The position numbers and the translations under genes were made by a program. DNA of 64,000 nt from Punica granatum (Eukaryota; Streptophyta; Magnoliopsida; Myrtales; Lythraceae). Location of the stretch: assembly GCF_007655135.1 (NCBI RefSeq), contig NC_045132.1, forward strand, positions 8,804,001 to 8,868,000, written 5' to 3'. Under the pieces are notes generated by a model. The model saw only the letters and a program-made list of their open reading frames with translations. It did not search any database and was not told where the DNA came from. Below, one piece after another: positions 21,741 to 32,731 of this stretch; position 1 is the stretch's first letter, and each line of letters opens with the position of its first letter.

Positions 21741-22952
21741 GCTCCCCGAACGTGCATGCCCTTGCACCCGAGCACTCTTCCAAGCATTCTACCGAGTCAC
21801 CCGACTCTCGAACACTTCCTCGACTCTTTCCTCGTATCCCAAGGCTAGGTAAATCACTATTGACTTAGAGGAGTTAGGGCTTTTTACATTATTTGCATAG
21901 CTATGGAGTAATATGGCGTTTTATGCATGTTTAACTTGTAAGGCTTAATTTTCATACACTTTCATGTTATATTATGCCTGCTCGTCATCATATAACATGT
22001 TAGCATGTCGGGAAACGTTTGGATCGACCCTCGGAAGATCTTCCCGACCCGAAATAAGCAAAAGAGCTCTCGGGTTTGCCTCAAGAAGAGGTAACCGAGA
22101 CTTGGCTTGCTTTCCTCGGGTTAAGAACGGCCTTCTTAGCCCGATCTAAGTTCGATTCCCGAGTTTTCTAGTGTTTTCTTACATGCATGAAGTCGGTATT
22201 GTTTTATCGATTCCTTAAATAACTTGTTTGTGCATGTTTGCATGTTCGAATGCGTTATTCAAATCATGGCAATACCGACTTTAGTTAATCGTGTCATTTA
22301 TCGTGTTTGTCATTTGAGCATGCGAGAAATGATTCAAAACAAGACGGGGAAACCTCGTGGAACCCCATTCGGGCCATGGGACCTCTCAGTTATCTCCAAG
22401 GAGAAGTGACCGAGAGCCTCTTAGACTCGTACGGGTTGCATGAGGCTTCCTCTTCCCGTTTTGAGTCCGTTCTCAACTTTCGTGTAATTTGCAATTTACA
22501 TTATCGTCGCAATATCGCATGAAAATGTCTTTTCAAAACAAAGCATGCATGGATTTGGGTATCGATGACTCATTCGGGTCCATTCGGTTACGAGGGTAGT
22601 TTTGGTCATTGGACCAAATTATCCTCGATCCTTATGGAATCGTCTTGGTCGTCGAGTCACGAATCGTTTTCACAATTAATGCATTCGGCACAACCCTTAA
22701 GCATTAATTCCACGAACGAGTTAATCGGGACATTCACACGGTTAATTCATTCAATTTAAACGACTTTGCACGAATTGGACATTAATTTGTAACTCGTGTC
22801 GACGAATTACAAAACGATGTTAATGCCCTTTTCAAAACCCTCATACTTTCAAATCCATATTGTGTTGTTTCCCTTTTCTGAAAACAAATTTTCAAATCAA
22901 GGGCAAGAACATCATTTTGTGATTTGGCGTCATCTTAGCATTGTTTAGGGTG

Positions 22953-22994
22953 CTAGTCGGGTATTCTGTATCGAAAATACAATTACCTGACTAA
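22953..22994 (+). other. 42-nt hairpin in LTR 2a
   Basis: CTAGTCGGGTATTCTGTAT pairs with AATACAATTACCTGACTAA around a CGAA loop, with about 16 pairs, one internal mismatch and one bulge. It lies about 1.2 kb before the LTR end, the place where element 1 and LARD-B have longer hairpins of other sequence. Confidence 0.6.
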
Positions 22995-24095
22995 TCATTT
23001 CACTCGACTTAACCAAATGCTAGAAAATGGTTAGGTGGAACTCTAGGTTCCAAATCTAGAGTCAAAATACAAGTTTGGATCAATTCAGTGGTAATTCAGT
23101 GTCACAACACCGAATCACTGTAAAAACAATCCACACACACGAAACTTGACTACGGACACCCGATATGTCAGGTTCTCAAACCAAAGCCGAATGCTAAAAT
23201 ATTGGCACACGTTTGTTTGTCTAGGGTAGGATTTGCATGCCAAAATACCCCGGGTTAATAAACTTGCTAATCCACGTACATTCGGTGAATACAAACACAT
23301 TGTTTGCTATTTACCTGCTGCTTGTTATCTTTCCGCACCTGTTTGCCATGCGGGTCGAGCCTGATCCCTAGGCCGAATAATATTAGGGTTCAACGCCCTA
23401 ATCATCGAGCACAAGGTCCAACACCCTAATCAACACTCACAGGGTCCAACGCCCTGTTCAGTGAGAGCGTGCATTGAATTTCAATTCTTCGGTCTTTTCC
23501 CTAAACTCACAGTGAGTTAGAGCGGAATAATAACCGAACGCGAGTCAACTTGAATTTGGCCATTTGTAATTTGTATTTATTGTTTTCGAGAGCATTGTAA
23601 GGACTTTTATTTTGTACATTTGTTCTGTAAAAATTCCAGTCGGTGAGCGAACGGTTCAAGAGTCGAATGAATCAAATCGGTCTAATGCTTGCCAAGACAC
23701 AAGTACATCCAAGATCTCGCGGTTTTGGTTCACGCAGGGATTCAACCTCCATGGTTCGATGAACTGTAACGCAAGATTGTGAACCAACTCCCCGACATAC
23801 GGGTTTACTTCTCTCTCGGCTTCTCAACCAACATCGTTTAATTCACCGAATCTCCGGTGTCAAAACGTGCGAGCCGAGTGCAACTTAATTCATGCGGTAA
23901 ATCAACAAAATGCAAGCCTAGCAAACCAGAGTACTGAAATGGCGTGCGGAATATAGGCCCACACGTAACATGAACCCCCGAACTCGGATTTTCCGATTCC
24001 GCACAGACCAATGCCTTAACAACAAACTAGGTGTTCTATACCCCTAGACCCGGATAACTTATCCGCTCTCGACCTTCGGGTCGTAAAATGATAAG

Positions 24096-24105
24096 TGGCG
24101 ACTCC
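24096..24105 (+). promoter_or_regulatory. PBS-like core inside LTR 2a
   Basis: TGGCGACTCC, identical to the start of the real PBS 127 bp downstream at 24223. Confidence 0.6.
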
Positions 24106-24222
24106 TTCTCTCATGCGTGTCCGTCACGCGTCCCCACGGGAAAGTGGACACTTCCAAGCAACGCGATCCAAGAGCGCGCAATGCGGGCCCCGACGAGAGT
24201 CCACATTCGGGTCCATACAATT

Positions 24223-24240
24223 TGGCGACTCCACTGGGGA
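24223..24240 (+). promoter_or_regulatory. Primer binding site of LARD-A element 2
   Basis: TGGCGACTCCACTGGGGA, three bases after the LTR end ATACA. Confidence 0.87.
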
Positions 24241-24911
24241 TTTCTTAGTGGGTTCAGGCTCGATCCGTTTGCTTGCTTGCATGTTTATTTATCGCTTTCC
24301 GTACATTTATTTTGCACACATTTACTTTCCTGCACTTGCATTGCATCATTTTAGCAGATTTAGGTACCAAATGCCTGAAATCCCACGGGTACCAATCTAG
24401 GAAGCTAGGTTAGTCAAAGGTTCCGAGTAAGGGAACGGATCGAGTAGGCTTTGCTACCGAACCGGCCCCCAAAGATCCTCGCTCGATTTCAAGGAATTGA
24501 TGCCCTTGAATTGGGAGCCCCCATCCCTAATTAGTGGTTTTCCCAGTAGAACACTGAAACCATGCATAAACAGGGACCGTCATGCTGGACCAAAACAAAC
24601 CTTCATGCCCGTCAACCGACCCAAAGTCGAGTCTTTGAGTCGGCCCTTAGTTTTCTTTTAGGCGGGCCTTTTATTGTTTTTCTACAATGAGCGATGTACA
24701 TTGTAACAGATACAATTATAATTTATTCTTTCTGCACCTGCATGCGTGTTTTCAAACAAACTAGGACATTGCATTGGTTTATTACTTAAGTTCCCCTTCA
24801 AATGAACCATCTTTGTAAATCTGGGAACTTGAATCAAATCAATGCAATAGCATTAGCTTTTGAAAACTCATACATTGCTTGCATCCGATGTTTGCACAGC
24901 AACTACCATGT

Positions 24912-25240
24912 CCGCACGACAGGCGAGTTGTGCCGACCTTCGCGGGTAGACCACCTGCGGTCTTCACCTCTCCACGGCGAGACGTGCTGTGACTAGAGGC
25001 CGTCCATCCCGGCCATCCACCCCGCACGACAGGCGAGTTGTGCCAACCTTTGCGGGTAAACCACCCGCGGTCTTCACCTCTCTATGGCGAGACGTGCTAT
25101 GACCAGAGGCTGTCTAGCCCGGCCACCCACCCCGCATGACCGGCGAGTCGTGCCCACTTTCGTGGGCAGGCCACTTGCGGCCTTCACCCTTCCTCCACGG
25201 CAAGACGAGCTGTAGCCCGAGGGCCGATCAACCTTCCCAG
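24912..25240. repeat. 110-bp tandem repeat, three units, element 2
   Basis: Units begin CCGCACGACAGGCGAGTTG at 24912 and 25022, and CCGCATGACCGGCGAGTCG at 25132, giving a period of 110 bp. Internal phrases include GCGGTCTTCACCTCT and GGCGAGACGTGCT. Confidence 0.88.
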
Positions 25241-25734
25241 GCGAAGTTAACCAACACTAACTTCTTCCTAACAGAGAGTGTCACCGCGTGATCGGACGCA
25301 CATCCCTCCGCGTCACCCCACACATCTACCAATGATAAAGCGTGCCTCACACATGTCCAAGCATGTTCACACCAACTCATACATGCCTGCTCAACGTATC
25401 AATGCATGTTTCTCGGTGTGCTCGCATGACACCTACCAGGCCAGTTCGCTTCCCTACACTCTTGCATTAAAATCCTGAACAGTTCATGCTCCTTCATTGT
25501 TTTCTTTTCCCATTGCAGGAAATTCTCAACAAGAAGACAGCCTGAATACTGAGCGACCACAATTGAGACAACAAACGTCTCTCATCTAGCTCCTTGGGAT
25601 TTCAACACTAAGCCCCCATCCTTACTCCACAGAGCAATATCGCAAGTAAATCAGCGTCACCGCCTTGCAACGCCCTGCGCTATTCCTCAGCATTGAGCTT
25701 TACTTTCACATTTCTTGTACTTTCCTATCAAGCC

Positions 25735-25815
25735 CGCATTTACTGCATTGGGCTCCGGCCCGACATTTACTGCTTTCAGGTTTTGACACCTCACATTTAC
25801 TGCTTTCAGGCTCAT
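25735..25815. repeat. Short CATTTACTGCTTTCAGG array, element 2
   Basis: Reverse-complement counterpart of 12725-12950 in element 1, here with only about three units. Confidence 0.65.
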
Positions 25816-28500
25816 TTGAAATCCAAAATCGACTTGGATTCAAATTCATCCAAGCGATACTCCAAGGAGCAAGTCTAATCCTTCAACTGCAAAGACCAGA
25901 AGTGACAGCTCCAAAAACAAAGCATGACCCAACTCTTGATCGCAGGAGATACCAGCACGGTCATGCCTCCGATCAAAGAATGGATCTCACCCGTCCTCTG
26001 CTGTCGCCGCCGACTAAGCACTGGGGCAACACTCGCAGTTTCCTTTAAACTCTCTGTTGCTTTCATTCAAATGCATTCCCACAAATGGGCTCCCGACATG
26101 AACAAATCCTTCAATGGAGCATTAGGACAGTCTCGAAGACGCCCTATTAGTTCTATTGGACCTGTTCAACTCGCCTGTCCTCATGGGACTCGGCTCCTCG
26201 AGCCTTCCCTAGGACGGCTGCGCAGGCCTACTCGCAATTAGGGAAAATATGCTTATGTGACCTCAGTCACGGTCTAACCACTCCAGAGTGGTGATGACCA
26301 GATTCCCGGAAACAAATGTCGTCTACACGCGGCACCCCATGGGTCGTGGGCGGGACAAAAAGGGATTTTCCCATGGGACCACCCTATATTTCTTACCACA
26401 TATTCCCCCGCATAATCGCCTAATGCATTGTCTTCTTTGTCATCTTTCACAGGGGCACATTGACCACAGGCGAAGAGCGATGCGCGAGTTCACGCTTCCC
26501 CGAGAACTTGTCTCGGACCCTTTCCTTATACTTTGACGAGGGAGGTGTCCGACGATGAGGTACCCCCTATGAAGTCGAAGACGAGGACATTAAGCGAATC
26601 ACTTAGCATTGATGCAACCGTCTTCCGCGAACATCCATTGACTTTAACAGCGTGCACCCTCCAAGAGGTACGCACTGTAAAGAATAGCAAGAGATGATCA
26701 GAGACATCGCACCAGGCGCCTGCCACGGGCCACTTCAACAAATGAAGACCGGGGCATCCCCGATCAACATTCGCGCAGGGGCAACCTCGGTTCCCTATCC
26801 ACATGGGGAAATTTGACATTTTCTTCCTAGATAACAGGGGAAATTCACATGTAACGCTTGCAAGGGCAAACGACACGAAGTTCAGCTTTCGAGTGCACTT
26901 GAGTCAAACTTCCAAGAAAGCCGGTCCTCACAAAATAGGGCTAGCAACACACAACGAGTCTCCACGAGGCGAAGCACACCAAAGCGGCCTCGGCGATGCA
27001 AAGTCGAGGAGTTTTAAACAAAGACACGGGGCACAAAACAAACCCCAGTTACAAGAAAAAAACAGAGTGAAAAGAAGCGGGAAAAACCCGCCAATGAAGA
27101 GAGAGAGAAAAGACGCGGGAAAAACCCGCCAATGAACAAAACAAGGCAACGCCGACGTTCACCAAAAGCACCAGCACTGCCAATTCAAAAGCAATTAATA
27201 AACCCCGACAAAAAAAAAGGGAAGCAGCAGACACCACTCCTCGACGGAGACAGAAAACAATGCACTCGGAGGTTGAATCCTTCAAAATCTTCGCCCTTGC
27301 AAACTTGAGAGATAAAAGAATCGAGCCCGCTAGGTCGAAAACCCCTTTTGGGGCGGCCTAGGCAAAAGTTAGGGTAAAAGAGAGGCACAAAAACCCTTTG
27401 GGGCGGTGAGTGGCAAAAGGAGAGCAAAACGAGAGATAGATAAAAATTAGCCCTAGTCTCTCGCACATCGTGCGGACAAGGGATCCCCAAGGGAAGTGGC
27501 CAGTTTATTTATTCCAGCATGATCCCCGATCGGCTCTCCAATACCATTCAATCGCCCAAGAGGGAACCTTCCTCAAGCACAGTGGGTAATTGAATATGCC
27601 GTCCAAGCAGTTCAGTACAACCTACACAACAGAAAGACAAAGGAAAATGGGGGTACATCTCACTACAGGCGTGGACCCGTGTATCCTTTTAGCTTGGGGC
27701 AACGTGCTTCCCAAGCTTTCTCTTTTCTCTTTGTCTTTGCATAACTCCAAATGGGTCACAGCCACCCTTCAACAGGCTATCACAGAGCCAAAATTCCAGA
27801 CATTCCTCTCCGAGAGTCTAGTCATAACGCTTTGGAAATGGTCAGACTCAGTCTGACCAAATATGAACATAAATTCCCAAATGTGTTGCAAATGCAGTCG
27901 CCCTACGGTACCCTATTGAGAAGGGTTCAAAGCTGACGAGCGCGTCGAACAACAGATAGAGTTGCTAGGGCATTGTCGGGGATGTCTCGATATGCCCAAT
28001 ACATAGCTAACGGGAACCCCTGGAGGCCTCGCATCTAGGCCTCCGGGAACGAGACCCATTTTGCACTGTTAAAGCAAAATTCTTCACGAGTCACTTAGGT
28101 GACCCAAAACTGAAGATCTGCGTGTTGCAACAACATTTTCATGCTACCTGTATCTATCACTTGTTAGTATTTCTCACATGATTTACTAGTAATGTCAGGA
28201 TCACAGGTACTGCAAACGGCAAGAACTACGGCAGACTCTGATTCCCGACCACTCGGGATACGTAGGCGCTCCACCCCAGAGCTCAAGTCCCTCCGCACAC
28301 GATATCCCGCAAAGCAAAGCAAAACCCCTCATTGCACGGCAGGGGCATCGCCAGCGAAAGGACAGTTGCTCAACAGCAAAGTCACCCTTCAGCAAAGCAC
28401 GATCGCCAAGTAGCAACAACACATGCCTCCGACGAATCAGCACTCTAGGGCAACATTCGCCCCACACACTTACAGCATCACCGCTTCACAACTACAATCA

Positions 28501-29443
28501 CAGGGCTGAGTCCCTTCCTTTGATCTTCCATAGGGCCGAGTCCCATCGTTAGATCCCCCACAGGGCCGAGTCCCTTCCTTGGATCTTCCGTAGGGCCGAG
28601 TCCCGTCGTTAGATCCCCCACAGGGCCGAGTCCCTTCCTTCGATCTTCCGTAGGGCCGAGTCCCGTCGTTAGATCCCCCCCAGGGCCGAGTCCCTTCCTT
28701 GGATCTTCCGTAGGGCCGAGTCCCGTCGTTAGATCCCCCACAGGGCCGAGTCCTTTCCTTCGATCTTCCGTAGGGCCGAGTCCCTTCGTTAGATCCCCCA
28801 CAGGGCCGAGTCCCTTCCTTTGATCTTCCGTAGGGCCGAGTGTCGTCGTTAGATCCCCCCAGGGCCGAGTCCCTTCCTTTGATCTTCCGTAGGGCCGAGT
28901 CCCGTCGTTAGATCCCCCCAGGGCCGAGTCCCTTCCTTTGATCTTCCGTAGGGCCGAGTCCCGTCGTTAGATCCCCCAGGGCCGAGTCCCTTCCTTCGAT
29001 CTTTCGTAGGGCCGAGTCCCGACGTTCGATCCCCCACAGGGCCGAGTCTCTTCCTTTGATCATCCTTAGGGCCGAGTCCCGTCGTTAGATCCACCCCCCC
29101 CAGGGCCGAGTCCCTTCCTTTGATCTTCCGTAGGGCCGAGTCCCATCGTTAGATCCCCCACAGGGCCGAGTCCCTTCCTTTGATCTTCTGTAGGGCCGAG
29201 TCCTGTCGTTATTGATCTTCCGTAGGGCCGAGTCCCATCGTTAGATCCCCACAGGGCCGAGTCCCTTCCTTTGACCTTCCGTAGGGCCGAGTCCCATCGT
29301 TAGATCCCCCTAGGGCCGAGTCCCTTCCTTTGATCTTCCGTAGGGCCGAGTCCCTTCGTTAGATCTTCCACAAGGCCGAGTCCCACCCTTAGATCTTTTG
29401 TAGGGCCGAGTCCCATCTTTAGGTTTCCACATGACTGAGTCCT
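28501..29443. repeat. Minisatellite of element 2 (30/60-bp)
   Basis: Reverse complement of the element 1 array: AGGGCCGAGTCCC half-units alternating CTTCCTTTGATCTTCCGT and GTCGTTAGATCCCCC. About 31 half-units by length. The edge near the PPT (29340-29443) is degenerate. One truncated unit (GTCGTTATTGATCTTCC) occurs at about 29206-29222. Confidence 0.93.
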
Positions 29444-29840
29444 GTTCTCAAGATGATACAAATACTCCATGCACTCAGTGGCATCACAATCAGTTGGCAA
29501 GCAATGAAACATTTTGTCATAACATCGATTGCAACACAAATAAGCTAAGTGATGGAGGAATCACAATGATTCCTTCCACTCCTCACGCAACTCCCCAGCG
29601 TTTGCATTTACTTTTTACAAGCATTTTCATTCTGCAATGCATCCCATGCGACTACTTCTGTTTAGGGGTCCGTCCCTTCAGGTTCATCCTGACTTTTACA
29701 TTTCTACATCAGGTATAATATCCCCACATATCCAAAGTAGGAGGGAGAAGGCTGTTATCGGAAGTTCCATATCGATCATTGCTATTAAACTGGGGTGCTT
29801 CTGAAGTCTTTGGCTGCATCCTCTACTCGAACAAGCAGTC

Positions 29841-29854
29841 AAAGAGGGGCAAGC
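29841..29854 (+). promoter_or_regulatory. Polypurine tract of LARD-A element 2
   Basis: AAAGAGGGGCAAGC directly before LTR 2b. Confidence 0.88.
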
Positions 29855-32728
29855 TGTCAGCACCCCATTTTGGCTCATCAATTCAAATTACATTACCAAC
29901 AATGATCCAAGCCACAACTTGAGCAGAATACAGAAAAACGACTTAACAGAGCAGAAAATCACTATTCATCCTCAAGTCGGCGAAATCGGGCAAATGACAC
30001 ATGCATATGACAGAAGGACTCCAGGAGTCATCAAGGAGCAACAGAGTGACTAGAGAGCTCAGCAATGTCCAAAACTGGCATTTTCAGTATATCACACGGA
30101 CGGTTCTATTTTTTCGATAGTTCGCTCGATCATCGGAAGATAGCCAATATTGGACTCCAAAAATCCACTCTCATGCCAAACAAATGAAAAGTGTCCCCAA
30201 AGGCGTTTTGCAAATCATCTGCTCTATACAGAACAACTTTCTGTATATAGACAACTTTTCAGTGGAAGTCCAAAAATGCCGGTTTCTTGGAGAAAAGTTA
30301 ATTCCAAATATCAGATGCGGCCATGCCCCACAATCATGCAGAGCACGAGCAGTGCTTCAGATTGTCTTTTGGAAGCCATACAGACACCCTGAATGACTTC
30401 CGAACGACAAAACGGGCATATCCCTCTTCGGAAGAGCATAATCGGAGACTTGTCTGATGGAATTACGGCAAATGAAGTTCACACTATATTGCCCTGAAAA
30501 CTCCAGTGGACATTCGCAATAGAGCAAAACAGACAGCAAAACCCTTCACAGTTTCCCTAGTAACCTCCGAAGAGCACAAAATGCCATTTTCAGTGAAGAT
30601 CCATATCCGGAGGTCCTCTTTGGGGAAACTTGACGCCGGATGCTTACCTTACACAATGCTAGCCTTCTCAAGGCTCAATGTGGAATCGTCGGAATGAATC
30701 ACACAACTCATCTAGACCCCTCGAGCAGTGCTTTAAGGGTCTCAGATGCACTTTTCATATCCTTAGAGGCCCAATCTCGGCAAACAGAGATCACAGTGAT
30801 CTCCGAATCGCTCAAGAAACTCAAAAAGCAATCTGAGAAATTCAGTTTCGGCCTCCTAGGACATATCCGGCTCCATATTTGCATTTACTGGCTTAAGGGA
30901 CAAGTGCCCACGTAATTTGACAATTTATGTCAAAATGACCGACGTGGGATGCAGATACAAGATATGCTGTCAGAAGTGGGTAACCTCGCTCTGAATGCAT
31001 AAAAGGAGCAAAACCGGCTTTCGAGCCTCATATAGACATTTGGCAATTCCTCACGGAAAACGCCAATCTCGGACTCCTTAAATCCGTTTCCTCGCGTATA
31101 TCGATAATTCGACGTTCAATTCAAACCATGAACTTCGAATGCGCGATCAATCGAGACCCGAGCTTTTTCCCGGTTTCTCCTCTTCGGTCGTGGGACCCAC
31201 GGGCTACCCAAGATGAGTCACCCTTTGCTCTAGAAGCTTCTTCTTCTTCTTCAATGCAAGAAGCCAACTTGCCCTCTCTTAGCCAAAATATCTTGGAGAG
31301 GTTGAAGACAACATTCAATGCTCATCAATGCTCATTAATGCTTGTGGCTCTTCCACATGAAGGATACCTAGCTCACATTCATCCTCATCCTCATTAGACA
31401 AACCGAAATTTGCTAATGGGAGGGTTAAGAGTGCTTACTTTTGCTTAATTGCCCATTAGCTTTGCCTATAAATAGCCCCAAAGTGATTAAGTTAATCACT
31501 TCTCCTCTTGCACACTCTCTCCAAGCTTTCTCCCTCAAGAAAAGCTCTCAACTCCATAGCCAAAACCAGCAAACTTCAACACTTCAAAACTAAGAGAGAA
31601 AAACCGAAGAAAACCCGAAGAAAGCTTTGAGTCCTTAAGTCGGAAGCCGATGTTCATCATCCCGACTTAAGTTCAAAATTTCTCAAATTCCATGGACCAC
31701 ATGTTTTGGACCCTCGGAGTTCAGTGGTGAACTTTTTTTTTTATTTGAGCACTTTAAGTTATGAATTCAGGTGTATTTTAGGCTTTGGAGTTCATCTCGT
31801 GCTCTCGGGTGAATAGTGACAGTCGCTTGCCATGCGCCTGCCGTGTGCCCCGTGCGCCTGCAGTGCGCCTGCCGCGCACCTGCCCGGGCGCCCGCGCGCC
31901 TTACTGCGCGCTTGACGCCTCCTGCGCGCCTACCGTGCACTCCAGCTGCACGCCCCGAGCGCCTAGCTCCCCGAACGTGCATGCCCTTGCACCCGAGCAC
32001 TCTTCCAAGCATTCTACCGAGTCACCCGACTCTCGAACACTTCCCCGACTCTTTCCTCATATCCCGAGGCTAGGTAAATCACTCTTGACTTAGAGGAGTT
32101 AGGGCTTTTTACATTATTTGCATGGCTATGGAGTAATATGGCGTTTTATGCATGTTTAACTTGCAAGGCTTAATTTTCATACACTTTCATGTTATATTAT
32201 GCATGCTCGTCATCATATAACATGTTAGCATGTCGGGAAACGTTTGGATTGACCCTCGGAAGATCTTCCCGACCCGAAATAAGCAAAAGAGCTCTCGGGT
32301 TTGCCTCAAGAAGAGGTAACCGAGACTTGGCTTGCTTTCCTCGGGTTAAGAACGGCCTTCTTAGCCCGATCTAAGTTCGATTCCCGAGTTTTCTCGTGTT
32401 TTCTTACATGCATGAAGTCGGTATTGTTTTATCGATTCCTTAAATAACTTGTTTATGCATGTTTGCATGTTCGAATGCGTTATTCAAATCATGGCAATAC
32501 CGAATTTAGATAATCGTGTCATTTATCGTGTTTGTCGTTAGAGCATGCGAGACATGATTCAAAACAAGACGGGGAAACCTCGTAGAACCCCATTCGGGCC
32601 ATGGGACCTCTCGGTTATCTCCAAGGAGAAGTGACCGAGAGCCTCTTAGACTCGTACGGGTTGCATGAGGCTTCCTCTTCCCGTTTTGAGTCTGTTCTCG
32701 GCTTTCCTGTAATTTGCAATTTACATTA
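29855..32728 (+). repeat. LTR 2b, left part
   Basis: Begins TGTCAGCACCCC and follows LTR 2a closely to CATTATC at about 32728, where Copia-1 sequence starts. TATA box at 31466-31475 (CTATAAATAG). Confidence 0.88.
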
Positions 32729-32731
32729 TCA

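Larger units (their letters stand above)
19664..24219 (+). repeat. LTR 2a of LARD-A element 2
   Basis: 4556 bp, TGTCAGCACCCC to GGGTCCATACA. It carries CTATAAATAG at 21275, a GC-rich block at 21620-21740, a hairpin at 22953-22994 and the PBS-like core at 24096-24105. It is roughly collinear with the reverse complement of 13977-19278 but diverged in the centre. Confidence 0.9.
24241..28500 (+). other. Non-coding internal region of LARD-A element 2
   Basis: Collinear with element 1 (reverse) and nearly identical to 57153-61407. No gag-pol motif in any frame. Parts near 26800-27200 are purine-rich with repeated GGGAAAAACCCGCCAATGAA phrases (27078 and 27118). Confidence 0.75.

Noticed and set aside
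21587..21868. Overlapping Arg/Ala/Pro-rich open frames on both strands
   Set aside because: They lie in the GC-rich repeat block of the LTR; low stop density is due to base composition.
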